From: Cycas panzhihuaensis | Lineage: Eukaryota > Cycadophyta | Reading direction: 5' to 3' | Length of the DNA: 64,000 bases | Assembly: GCA_023213395.1 (NCBI GenBank) | Contig: CM041465.1 | Span: 107,825,741-107,889,740 of the forward strand | In this document: piece by piece, positions 12,221 to 22,891 of the stretch | Layout of the letters: every line of letters begins with the position of its first letter | How positions within the stretch are numbered: position 1 is the stretch's first letter | Program-made: the position numbers and the translations under genes | The notes under the pieces: generated by a model | Told to the model about the DNA's origin: nothing | Database searches by the model: none | What the model saw: the letters and a program-made list of their open reading frames with translations, nothing else

Positions 12221-12347
12221 ACACCCATCATAAGTATGTGATGGAGACAACCATAGTTTAAGCCCTTTAGTAAGTGACTTTTTAGAGTCATAGTTTATCC
12301 TTATTATAGAATGAGATAGATTTATTATTATGAATAGATATGGCTAC
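12221..12347. other. Short flank between two LTRs, similar to 52,809 onward
   Basis: About 75 bases beginning CCATAGTTTA at 12,250 align by eye with the sequence beginning CCATAGTTTA at 52,813, just outside the right end of Y. The last five bases (GCTAC, 12,343-12,347) pair with ACTAC at 52,809-52,813 as Y's likely target site duplication. See the finding on the two possible histories. Confidence 0.55.
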
Positions 12348-14947
12348 TGGATGCACGTCTACATGATAGCTACCTAACTGAGTAGGAATAATGAGGGTGG
12401 TCAATGGCACTATCGGGTGCAGATAAGAACCTACGAGCAAGGCAAATACCACGCAGGGCACCCCATACACTGGAGCGCGAGTTTGGGATCTGCAGATGGT
12501 ACCTAGTTACCAAAAGGTGGTTCCCAACTTCCACTAGGAAAAGAGGAGGCTGAGGAGTAGCTGGGATGGATCTTGAAGAAGGGTCCTCCCACCCTTAGAT
12601 GGTCGGAAGGGAAGGGAGAGAAACCCTCAAGGGTTCCCCATAGCAGAGAGAAATAAGTAGGTGAATAACCTATGGTTGAGGCTCCCTTGGTTGCTCAGAT
12701 GAGTGGAGGAAACCAAGGGGAAATGTGAAGAGTAATCAAGAAGGGTGAGGGTGCCAAAGGCACACAAGCTAACAGATCAAAACCAATGCAAGCTAAGATA
12801 GCATGGGCAAACCAAAAGAAGAATCGATTTTCTTTTTCCTTTCAAGTCATCTAATTACTACCATGCAAGAACTTCTAAAGGAAAGAGAATAAAAATGAAG
12901 CGAAGGCACATACCCAGGATGAAGACGTGATTAAAGCGGCAGCGTTCCCATAAGGTGTCCAAGATCGCTCCACGAAGCATGGTGAAAGAGAGGGGTCATG
13001 GTAGGATGAAGCATGGGGCTTCCTTACCTTCTCTGGAAGCGACACAAGAGTGCCAAGAAAGGAAAAAAAGGATAGCAATAACAACAAATGAAGTGCTACA
13101 ATAAATATGAGTACATACACTTACCCAAGAGAGAGGAAAAGGGATGAGTCCTTTACATCCTCTGTGTACCTACAAGTAAGTGAGAATATCCTTTTCTAGA
13201 GAAAGGGTGCTAGCAATACAAAGTGGAATCCTAACAACGCATGTATGTATATACCAAAAACAAGCCTCTATACATATATATTAGCATTCATGAACCACAA
13301 GATTGTAACAACAAACTATGATAAAAACTATCCAAATGAATGGTAGATAAGTTGGTAAGCCTCGAAGTGGCCCACCTCCCACAAGGAGCAACCCTACCTC
13401 CCCTCAAGAATCCACAAGGTAGCGAGGATAGGGCTATACAAAGGGCTACAAATGGAGACAACAAAAGTGCAAGGAAGCTCAAAGAGATCCTCAACAAACT
13501 GGAGTGATATAGGAAATAAACTAGGTTGCCGAGAGTAAGGTTGAGATAGGGACAAGTAGCTGGGGCTTATGCATTGCCCGGATAGAAGATATAGGCTTGC
13601 AAACCAGTGTTGCAATAGGTGCAAACGCTGATTTCAGCTGCTTGAAATAGGCTTCTAACCCTTAGCCCCACTCCAAGAGTAGCATGGGGACAAAGAGGAA
13701 GCTTTGGAGGGCGGAAGCCTCTTAGAGAGTGTGAGGGTGGTGCGAAATCCACCCAGCTCTATCCCAAACCTTATGTAACCCTCTTTGGCTACTATCCTAG
13801 GCATGAAACATAGGAAAAGAAGCCTAAATAGTAGGGGAAACAATCCAGGACAACGGCAAGAAGTAACCTCCAAAAGACAAGATGAGACAAGCTAGAGTAA
13901 ACCATGCAAAACTGGGCATAAACTGCAAAAGGAAAGACCTTAGACTAATAAATATCTCTGGAGAAGATGGGAGGCATTTGCCTCTGTCAATACCTACTGA
14001 GAAGAGGCTGAGAAATTTGAAGAAAAGCTATAGAGTAGCAGGTATGGAGTCCCTACTAAGATGGCTGCAGGAAAGTCCTACACTTGAGACCGCTTGATGG
14101 TTGCTTGGGCAAAAGAGGTCCTGGAAACTCTTAAAGGAGGCCCTCTTCAAGGCATGCAAGGGGCTATGAAGATGTCAAAGCCAAACCAAAGGAGAGTTGG
14201 GCACCGGAGAGTGGTTGCAGGTCTTGGAATAGTAGGAGATAGCAGACAGCAGGGCATTTTTCCTTGTGATCCTTTTAAAATGAGCCAAAAAAATATGTTA
14301 AAAATGAGTTGGGTAAGACATAAATACCCAGCCCTAACCCTAAACAAATAATTAGGGCTCGACTGGCAGTGGGTTGAGTCATAAGACACGTGGAAGTTCC
14401 ACAATAAATGTGAGAATTTCCACAGCAATTTTTAAAAACAAGTCATGATAGTCACACTGCGGTAAACTTCGTGGTACCATGAAATCTGCTGCAGTGTAGG
14501 ACCAAAGGCTAAAACTGGCCCAAAAAACTAGCCTTGGCTATGGACCAATGACCTAGGAGGCTAGCAGGGGGTAGGCCCCCCTGCCCGGAGGTAGAAAGAT
14601 AGATAAATAAGCCACAAGAAGTAATAATGGGACTCAAAGATGTGACAAGTCAACCAAACGATGATGGGTCATCACACGGGTGAGCATGACATGAGCCAAG
14701 TGGGTCTTAAGGTGAGTAGGACAGAATGTAGGAAGTGATGCAGCCACCGAGGTGTCACACTCGCTGGGAATGTGCCCTCGCTATAGTCATCATAGGCTGG
14801 ATAGATGTAGATGACAACAGGACCATCTACGAAATCATGGCATGCAAGCAGATACTCATCACAAAAGAAGACAACAATAAGATGAGAAACATACTTGCAC
14901 TTTCCTGAGTCGATCACTTCGTATCTATTCCTAGAAGCTGGGAAACA
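12348..14947 (-). repeat. 3' LTR of Y
   Basis: About 2,600 bp; matches the interrupted LTR at the other end from the boundary inward. Relative to that copy it lacks about 75 bases that lie near 50,565-50,645 there. The sense-strand TATA-like TATTTA is at 14,321-14,326. Just inside the element, sense CCAAGGGGCAA before TGTTTCC (plus 14,948-14,958) is the likely polypurine tract. Open frames inside, in either direction, are not shared with the other LTRs. Confidence 0.88.
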
Positions 14948-15359
14948 TTGCCCCTTGGTAGCAGAGCCTCGTCGCTCGGAAGTATGGTGCGATGGCGAAT
15001 ATTGGAAACACAACTGTCAGTAGTATATGTGTATGTAGATATATAAATCAAGAACATAACGGTAGTGAAGGGTGCCAGCGAGTGTCATGGAAGAACACAT
15101 GGATACGAAGGTAGAGGTAGAGACAACATAGGGGTTGCCTATGTGCCACGTAGGAATTAACTGGAAAACATAGAGGGTAAGGGGAGATGCCCCCACCACA
15201 AAAGATGCAAAGAGGCATGCATAACCAAGTAAAAGAGATGAGTGAATAAAACTAGTAGTTGTCATAGTTTAACCTCATCAGCGGCTAGGTTTCAGAGGTG
15301 CGAATGGATCACAAGGTGAAGCACATGACGACCTGGGGCTTAGGTGACAAAGCGACTGG

Positions 15360-15800
15360 ACAAGCCTCAGGGACGGTCAACAAGAAGAGGAAGGCGGTGC
15401 TTAAGGATAAGGCGAATGAGACTATCTGCCTCAGCGTTGAGGGCTTGAGGAATGTGTCGAATGTCAACAGATGGGAAGCAAGCCAGGAGAGATCTAGCAG
15501 TCGAAGCAAGGGTTCTCAGGTGAGGGCATAACACTTGGTAAACCTAGATGAGATGAGACACCACAACCTGAGAGTCGCAAAGCAAAATGATAGGTCCGTG
15601 ATGGAAACAGAGAGCATTAGTGAGGGCTTTAATGATAGTTGTACACTCGACTTCATTATTGGTAGCATCTGGGAGGAAGACCCTAGAGTACAAGAAATCA
15701 TGTCGAGAGGGGCTGCAAAGAATCCAAGTGGTAGCAGAAGGTCCAAGGTTACCACGGCTTCTACCGTCAGTAAAAATGTAGAGGGATATGGGTGACACAA
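15360..15800 (-). pseudogene. pol: Second RNase H of Y, downstream of integrase
   Basis: In sense order across frameshifts: IFTDGRSRGN (first Asp), LPDATNNEVE (Glu), HHGPIILLCDSQVVVSHL (second Asp), and ALNAEADSLIRLIL (last Asp, plus 15,404-15,443). This is the D-E-D-D layout of a type I RNase H. It would remove RNA from the RNA/DNA hybrid during reverse transcription. It lies about 400-850 bp inside the 3' LTR and 3.7 kb downstream of the integrase end, instead of between RT and integrase. At least two frameshifts are present. Confidence 0.8.
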
Positions 15801-16311
15801 AGTCCTGGTAATAATAAACAATAATGGAGTGAAAGAGAGGCTCAAAAGGTAAGCAATAAGTGGCCGTGAAGGGTAGGAGGACCTAGCAATGAGGCTACCC
15901 AAGGACAAGAGCAAGCAGTCTGATCACTACTTGAGAGCGGGCAGAAAAGGCACCCTAGGGTACCAAAGGTTGCTTTGGGAAGCAAAACATGCCCCTGGAC
16001 AGGGGAGCATTTCCCCTAGAGACCCTAGAGGCAAAAAAGAGCTACAGAAACGGGTCCAGGATAGCGAAATGAGCCAAACAAGTATCAACTTAGGCATGAA
16101 CGTGGGTGGCATATAAAATGAGATGGAAGGACCCTTCGTAAAAGTGCAATGACGAGGTGCCATAAATGCACTAGCAAGCAAGAGCGAAAAGGAAGCTAAA
16201 GGAGTGCAACGGGAGACAGGGCCAGAAGACAAAGGTGATCAAGGAAACATGATGGTCCAAATGGCTATCACGAGAGCAAAAATGGAGACAGTACCCATCG
16301 AGGTCCCTACC
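15801..16311. other. Region upstream of the antisense TATA box
   Basis: Only short plus and minus frames occur; none is recognised. The young copies lose similarity to Y at about 15,905, so from there on this belongs to the block absent from elements 1 and 2. By position it would be the promoter of the antisense gene. Confidence 0.45.
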
Positions 16312-16318
16312 TATATAA
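16312..16318 (+). promoter_or_regulatory. TATA box for the antisense gene
   Basis: TATATAA within CCTACCTATATAAGGAA fits the plant TATA consensus and lies upstream of the plus-strand gene that runs against the element. Transcription would start about 30 bases downstream, near 16,345. No transcript evidence is available. Confidence 0.5.
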
Positions 16319-16339
16319 GGAAATTCAAGGGAAAACGGA

Positions 16340-18890
16340 TTCATTTTCAGCAGCTCTTGAGAGAATCCAGAGCCATTTCCTTACACAGCGGAGCACTACC
16401 TGACTACGGAAGCACGCTGAGGGAGATCAGACCGTTGGATCAAAGCACAGAGATAGCCATTGAGACCATTAGAGTGAGATGGCAATAGCTAGGCTAAATC
16501 CAGTGAGTGGATCCTATGAAACCCATCCCATTTCAAAGTTTAATTTCAGTTCTTTTTGTTATTTTTTAATGTAGTTTTTAGGCCCCATATGGGTAAATAG
16601 TGACCTCTCAGAGTCTAAATTAGACCCAGAAAGAGGAGGGACCTAGGCATTAGGCATACTGGTCTGGTTATTGAGGTCCACCCATAAGGAAATTTTTATT
16701 TTTTGGTAAACCCCCTTTGGGGTGCCATTACCTGCAAAGATCGCGATGTCATGATCTTTACCGCGGGGCCCCGATCACTATGGGACCCGAGCTAAACTTT
16801 GTGGTACTATGGAGTTTAGCATGGTACTAAGGCAAACCTATAGAAAAAATAAGACGGGGGGCCGGTAGGCCCTGAATCTTAATCAGGCAGAGCCAAGAGA
16901 TAGCCTGAAGGGTAGAGAGCTAATGTACCCTTATTTTTGATTGGTTTTTATATTGTTTGTAGGCTATTATCGTGGTAGATAACCATGAGAACATAGGGAT
17001 GGTGATGCTTAGCTTCATCGAGATGATGTCCAGGGAGGACAAGGGGGTCCTATGGAGGTGTGGCCTATTGAAGGCCCTGAAGACACCTCAATACATGTCA
17101 GACTAGAGACTGTTAGGTGATATAGTATCACACTGGGACCAGAGGAGGTACGTTTTCCACCTACCCCAGGTAGGAGATGTGATGACCGAGGATATCAGCG
17201 GATCTTGGGAGTACCAGCGACTGGGAGGCTAGTTGCATTGGGAGCGCTACCTAGCAATGAGGTAGTACACAGGGAGGCAACAGTGTTTTTCACAAGGGCA
17301 GATAGATGGGAGAGGGGAGGGGTTCCTCTCTAGACCATGGTTATGTCTAGAGTTCCTCATGTGAAGAAGCTCATCACATTGTGCATTCTATTCCAGATTT
17401 CCCAGAAATAGAACTATAGGGACATCCCTGGGGGATGGATAGATGCAGTGCATCATTGTGAGGCTAGCGAGAGGATGGATTGGGCCACCCTAATAGTGGC
17501 GAACCTCATCGCGCAATTGGATACTATCAGAACGATACGCAGGGGAGGACTATCATATAACACGTTGCTACAGTGTTGGTTCTTTGATCATTTTGGAGCA
17601 GTGGCACCAGCAGGGGGACCACACCCCATTACAGAGTGGGCCTCAATGGTCCATAGGTGGCGCACTGCATCGAGGCGGGGAGAGGACCAAGCCCATGTCT
17701 GATGTTTAGTGGAGGCTACATCACTGGACCTCCTCACTATGACAGATTACGTGGTAGATCTGTACAGGGCAGTGAGGTGGGACAGTGATGACGAGGCAGG
17801 CAGAGCAGGGGCGCTCCCAGGTGATGACAATGATGATGGAGATGGAGGAGATGGAGCCAGCCTATCATGACCTGTGGGAGAGGTAGGTCCATCAGGGATA
17901 GTAGGAGGAGTAGCAGGGCCATCTAGGACTGCCAGCGGAGAGGCAAGCCCATTAGTGGCTACAGAGGGGAGCAAGGGGCCAGTGACATAGGCCTACAGGC
18001 TATGGATTATGAGGACATCTGGAGAGGTGATAGTACAACTAGCTCCAACAAAGAGAGAGGCCCTAGCAGAGGAGGTATCAGAGGAGGAGGTACCAACAAC
18101 TAGTGGAGAACTAGGGGCAGAGGCTATCGCGTGAGCAGAGGAGCCAGTGGCCGCAATAGTATATGAGGCCTTACTTTCCTCATCATTTGATAGCCAAATA
18201 GATAGTTTGATTTGGTTTTATTTCATTATGAAGCTGGATATATACTAACATATGGTATGTTGGGTTTGTAGGTACCATGGAGATCCAACGGTTAGTAGAG
18301 ACCATGGTGAGGGAGATGTTCCTTTATGTATACGCAGAGGGGCAGCTGCCCATCCAGGCAGAGGATGCACCTAGATCAGCAGGTGCCCACATGGTAGCAT
18401 TCACCCCGTTGGCGAGGGCGAGAGACATCTGGGCTGTAGAGTCCCGAGAGCATATAGCATTTAGGGGACAGACGCAGTGGGAGCTGGACGAGGCTCGGGT
18501 CGCGCGAGACGCATTACAGAGTTGCGTACAAGCACTAGAGGCCCAGGGAAGAGCCGGAAGGGATATGGGGAGTGATATCTAGGTGGTGATGCTAGAGGAG
18601 AGACTCTGAGGGATGGAGGAGAGGTTGTGCCTCATAGAGGCGGAGCAGGATCATATCTAGGTGTGATACGATCGACTGGTCGAGGATATGGTGGTGTCAA
18701 GGTCAGCATGGAGTAGGACTTAGACCCATATGGCAGTGACGACCCTGAGGAGGCTACGAGATGAGGGGAGCGAGGTAGGGAGCTCACAGAGACCCAGGAG
18801 AAGTCTTGGAGGGATGTGGTCCCTAGGAGAGGGATCACATAGACCAGGAGATGATACCCCAGGAGCAGGGTAGCAGTAGTGTAGGACATA
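16340..18890 (+). pseudogene. Antisense PMD-like gene carried by Y, with introns
   Basis: Plus-strand coding relic between integrase and second RNase H, opposite to the element. After an acceptor (TTTGTAG, 16,956-16,962) the frame reads MVMLSFIEMMSRE..LLGDIVSHWDQRRYVFHLPQ..VMTEDI, resembling the W-D..F..T-x-E-D/E opening of plant mobile domain-like proteins. It continues (17,430-17,700) with GGWIDAV, WATLIVANLIAQL and RRGGLSYNTLLQCWFFDHFG, then VVDLYRAV, an acidic/Gly linker (about 17,780-17,870), and a final exon whose QWELDEARVARDALQ..MEERLCLIEAE stretch looks like a coiled coil. Stops (TAG, TGA) and one clear frameshift near 17,350-17,430 break it. PMD domains are known in plant transposons and in gene-silencing host proteins. 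The family call is by eye; the function is unknown. Confidence 0.6.
18131..18271 (+). other. Likely intron of the antisense gene
   Basis: The 3' border is strong: a perfect TACTAAC branch site (18,243-18,249), then TTGGGTTTGTAG ending at 18,271. The donor is less certain: GTGAGC at 18,131 would remove an in-frame TGA, and GTATAT at 18,159 is the alternative. The coding phases across the junction do not agree for either donor, which indels could explain. A further acceptor-like TTTTTAG ends at 16,581 with a GTGAGT donor at 16,503. Confidence 0.5.
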
Positions 18891-19511
18891 CGTATTTGAT
18901 TTTGACAGGGGAAAGCACAGGCCTCTAGGGGATCATATATATAGAGTCATATGATTGTACCCCCCCTTCAAGGACACCGACTTCCCATATGTACAACATG
19001 GCATCTGATTTTGATGTATATATATAGATGGGGTAATTGGTACCCCATTTTGATATGAGATGATGTGTATATCATGTGTGGCAGATGACATGTATGTTTT
19101 GTTATGTACGTTATAGATGCTTTGTTATATGATGTACATATTTCCTTCCATGCATGGCCATATATCTAACAGGAGCACACACGACCACCATGAATAGAGG
19201 TGATAGGCACATATGGGGTTAGAGATAGAGCAACACACATGTCTATAGAGGAGCATAGCAGGAGATGCGAAGGAAATACCAGGTGAGAGAGGGGGGAGTG
19301 ATGATACTCTAGAGCGTCATCCTAACTAGGGGATGCCCAAATAGGAAGACAAAAGTCCCAAAAGGATATGGGAACATGGGTTCCATGGGAGGAACTAGAA
19401 AGAAAAAGAGAAGGCCATCCTAAGTTGTCATTCCACCCGTGGCTGGGAGAAATGGGCACAACTCAAGATGGTAGTTTAGGCTCATTTCGGAGTGCGGGTG
19501 AAGTGACAACG
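18891..19511. other. AT-rich spacer between integrase and antisense gene
   Basis: Contains repeated TATATA and ATGTGTATATCATG-like words and a short CCCCCC run. It is shared with the young copies (29,749-30,410 and 40,561-41,205), where the words TTTCCTTCCATG, CACACAC and ATATGATTGTACCCC recur. Similarity to them ends near 18,905, marking one edge of the 3-kb block they lack. Non-coding; could hold 3' end signals of the pol transcript and of the antisense transcript. Confidence 0.55.
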
Positions 19512-20700
19512 AGGTCACGAGTAAAACTTCTTAAGGAATTTCCCATTAACAACTTTCTCAAACTCAAGACCTTCCAGGGTGGAAATCCTATAAGCACCAT
19601 TACCGAGGGTCTCGATAATGATGAAAGGGCCAACCCATCTAGGTTTGAATTTGGTCAAACTATCATGAAGATATTCTAATTTGAGGACGTGGTCCCTAGG
19701 AAATAAAGGATGGGAATGAAGATGTTTATCGTAGGTCCTTTGTGAGTAAGCTTTGGATGTCAGCTTAGCTTGATAAGCAGCTAAACGTCTCTTGTCCAAA
19801 GCTTTGAGGTCCAGAAGGTGAGCCTGACGGATCAACTCCTCATCAATAAGACCTTGAAGAGAGACTCGCAAGGAAGGAATCTCTACCTCTAATGGGAGTA
19901 CCACCTCGGTACCGTAGACTAGGGAGAATGGGGTCATTCCTGTGGCAGAACAGATAGAGGTACGATAAGCCCACAAAGTGGAAGGCAGCTGAAGGTGCCA
20001 ATCTCTTTAAGATTGAGCAATAGTTTTCTTTAGGATATTGATGAGAGTCTTATTGAATGACTCTACCTAACCATTTGCCTGAGGATAGTAAGGAGAAGAA
20101 GTTTTGTGAGAAATCTTAAATTTCTCGCAAAGCTCATCCATCCCCTTATTACAAAAAGGGGTTCCATTGTCAATGATTAAGACGTCTGGAATCCTGAACT
20201 GGTAAATGATGTGCTAGTAAATAAATATAGCTATCGTTTTACTAGGAGTAGTAATTAAGGGAATGGCCTCCGCCCATTTAGTGAAATATTTTGTAGCAGT
20301 CAGGATAAACTTATGTTGCAACAATGAAGGTAGAGAATTAGCCCCGATGAGGTCTAGCTCCCACTAAGCAAAAGGCCATGGAGAAATAATAGGGTGGAAG
20401 GCCTTAGAAGGCACATGGGAGATGTTAGCATGTTCTTGACATCACTGACATCTTAGGGCAAAAGCGTGGGCATCCTTAAAAAGGGATGACCAAAAGTAAC
20501 CCATGCAGAGGATCCTCTGACCCATGGACTAGCCCCTAAAGTGGCCCCCATAAATACCATGATGGCATTCGCAGAGTATTTGGTCAGCTTCATTGGTAGT
20601 GATGCAGTGGAGGAGGATCCCATCGAAGGACCTCTTGTACAATACTTCATCCATGAGGAAGTATTGCCTAAGTCAGGATCATGAGATCTAACTTTACTAC
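19512..20700 (-). pseudogene. pol: Integrase of Y
   Basis: In sense order: zinc-finger region (about 20,480-20,660, seen as LYKRSFDGIL); catalytic core with ELDLIGA (Asp), VLIIDNGTPFCNK (Asp) and VESFNKTLINILKK (Glu); and a C-terminal part with WAYRTSICSATGMTPFSLVYG, TKFKPRWVGPFIII and a final GKFLKKFYS. The enzyme would insert the DNA copy into the chromosome with 5-bp duplications. The last 153 codons (19,515-19,976) are open; upstream parts have stops (for example IAQS-stop-RDWHLQLP). The end near 19,512 is used as the pol 3' end. Confidence 0.85.
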
Positions 20701-21004
20701 TAGCATTAGGGCGGTATTGTTGTTACATGAGATACCGCACTATATTGCCATACCACTCATTATCGATGAGTGGATGGGGAAAAATGTCCTGAATCATCAA
20801 GATGGACTCATCAGGGAGAGAATTGTCGATGAGAGTATCAAAAGAGTTAGGAATAGGGGCATCCATGAGCTACTCGGTCACCACCATTCCCTTCTTCAAT
20901 TTCTGATTAACGATATGAAGGTCAAACTCTTGAAGTAGGACAGCCCAACGACCAGCCCTATCTATCAAATCTGAATGAGTAAGCAAGTATCATAAGGGAT
21001 CAGA

Positions 21005-22210
21005 CTAGACGATCACCTTGGTGTTGTTGCCAAGTAAGTAGTGTCTAAACTTCTTGGTTGCATGGACTAAGGAGAGACACTCCTTCTTGGCAGAAGAGTA
21101 GTTAAGTTTAGCAGCCATGAGAGTGCGACTGATGAAATAAATAGCCCTCTCAACTCCTAAGTCATCCTCCTGAGCTAACATAGCACCCAAGGATTCGTTA
21201 GTCGCCGAGGTATAAAGAACAAAGGGCCTATCGAAGGGAGGGGATGCCAGCGTAGGAGCGGAAGCAAGGGCTTCCTTAAGTCCTTCGAAGGCTTGTTGGG
21301 TCTTGTTAGACCAAACAAAATAAGCTCCCTTTTTCAATAGGTTCGTAAGGGGTTTAGCGCTTACGGTGAAGTTTGCCAAGAAGCGCCTGAGAAAACTAAG
21401 CCTACCCAGAAACAACTTGATCTATCATTGGGTTCTAGGAGGCAACATGTCAAGGATTACCCTGACCTTGTCAAGATCAATCTGGATTCCTTGTTTGGAC
21501 ACAAGAAATCTAAGGAGTTTGCCTGAAGTAACGACAAACACACACTTGAATGGGTTTAGGCTAACATGATACTTGCAGCATCGTGAGAAGATAGCCCGCA
21601 AGTCAGAGGGATGATGGGCCCTTACACGTGAGAGACCCATCATGTCATCCATGAAGACCTCTAATGTGCTATCAATGAGGTCATGGAAAATGAAATGCAT
21701 TACTCTTTGATAAGTAGCACCTGCATTTTTAAGGCCAAAGGGCATTGCCTTATAGGCAAAGGTACCCTATGGTATAGTGAAGGCTATCTTGTGGCAGTCT
21801 TCAGGAGATATCTGGATCTGGATGTAACTAGAGAAGTTGTCCATTAAGGATATAACTTTGAATCCAGTGGTTCGATCAATGATTTGATCGATGAAGGGAA
21901 GTGGAAAGTTATCCTTAAGACAAGCATTGTTAATGTCGCAGAAGTCGACGCATATGCAGATGGCCCCGTTCTTTTTAGCAATGGGGACAATGTTGGAGAC
22001 CCACTTGGGGTAATCAATGGAAGTAATAAGTCCAATGTCCCAGAGCTTCTCAACCTCCATCTTAACAGTGGCTGAGAGCTTAGGGTGAAGAGGACACTGC
22101 TTCTGGTACACGGGGCGGGCGCTAGGGATGGTGGTAAGATTATGGGTGACAATGGAGGGGTCAATTCCCTTCATGTTAGTATAATCCCACGCAAAAACAT
22201 CCTGAAACTC
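21005..22210 (-). pseudogene. pol: Reverse transcriptase and first RNase H of Y
   Basis: Sense order: KGIDPSIVTHNLTT, DYPKWVSNIVPIAKKNG, DFCDINNAC, LMDNFSSYIQIQISPEDCHK (first catalytic Asp), MPFGLKNAGATYQR, EVFMDDMMG (catalytic Asp pair, 21,639-21,656), then LGRLSFLRRFLANF and an RNase H stretch. GLKNAGATYQR and the SGKLL.FLVS.QGI stretch are Tat-like; FMDD instead of YVDD recalls Athila. In the RNase H part the first catalytic Asp position reads LYTSATNESLGAML (Ser/Thr, no Asp), while KKECLSLVHATKKFRHYLLG keeps the Glu. Frames are broken at about 21,750 and 21,420. Confidence 0.88.
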
Positions 22211-22886
22211 CTAGAACAAAAGGGAATACTCCCTTACCTCATCAAGAGAGCATTCCATCCCGACCTTAATGATATTGCCAGGGGCCAAGACTATGTCTTG
22301 GGTTACCCCCATGCACATGGCATTCCCCTCCTCAAAGTGGAGAGGGGTGGTTAATGGGAGGAGATGGAATAGGGGACGAGATTGGGTCAGCGAGTGTGGA
22401 CCCAATTGTAAGGATCTTTTGGTGGCCAAGCCTATAGTGACCAGAAGGCAAGTTAGGCGCGAAGCCCACTAGGTACTCGAGCAAGGCTTCATCATCCTCA
22501 AAGTAATCCACCCCATGGATGACCCTACTCCGAATAGGCAAAGTGCTAGAGGAAGTGGAGGCAATGGGACCATGATGGTCATCAGGTTGCCTATCTTCCT
22601 CATAAGACTCTAAGAGAGAGTCAAAAGGGGGCTCCCCGAAAGGAGTGAAAGGTAGTTCTTTGAAGCCATCACCTGCAGGGGGTAATGAAGGGGAAGAACT
22701 GATGACAGATAAGTTAACATGAGCAATGACATACGACACATAGGAGTGGCTGGTCTCACCAATGAGAGTGGTTCTAGATGGAGATCTAGAACGGGATGGG
22801 TGTGACCTACTGGTGCAGAGGAAAGAGATGGGGTAGAGACAATCCTCATCCTTGTCATGCAACTCGTCATCACTAAATGAGGTGAG
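22211..22886 (-). pseudogene. pol: Protease-RT linker of Y, left part
   Basis: Low-complexity Ser/Pro/acidic sequence with HGVDYFEDDEALLEYLVG and GDGFKELPFTPFGEPPFDSLLE, shared with element 2 (HGVDYFEDDEASLE, GDGFEELPFAPLEEPL). It is interrupted after 22,886 by element 1 and continues at 33,748. Joining the flanks restores alignment with element 2 across its GGTACCCATAACTTC segment (44,458 on). Confidence 0.75.
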
Positions 22887-22891
22887 GTACC

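Noticed and set aside
15298-15795. Plus-strand frames over the second RNase H
   Set aside because: They are shadows of the minus-strand RNase H, whose motifs are clear and shared by three copies.
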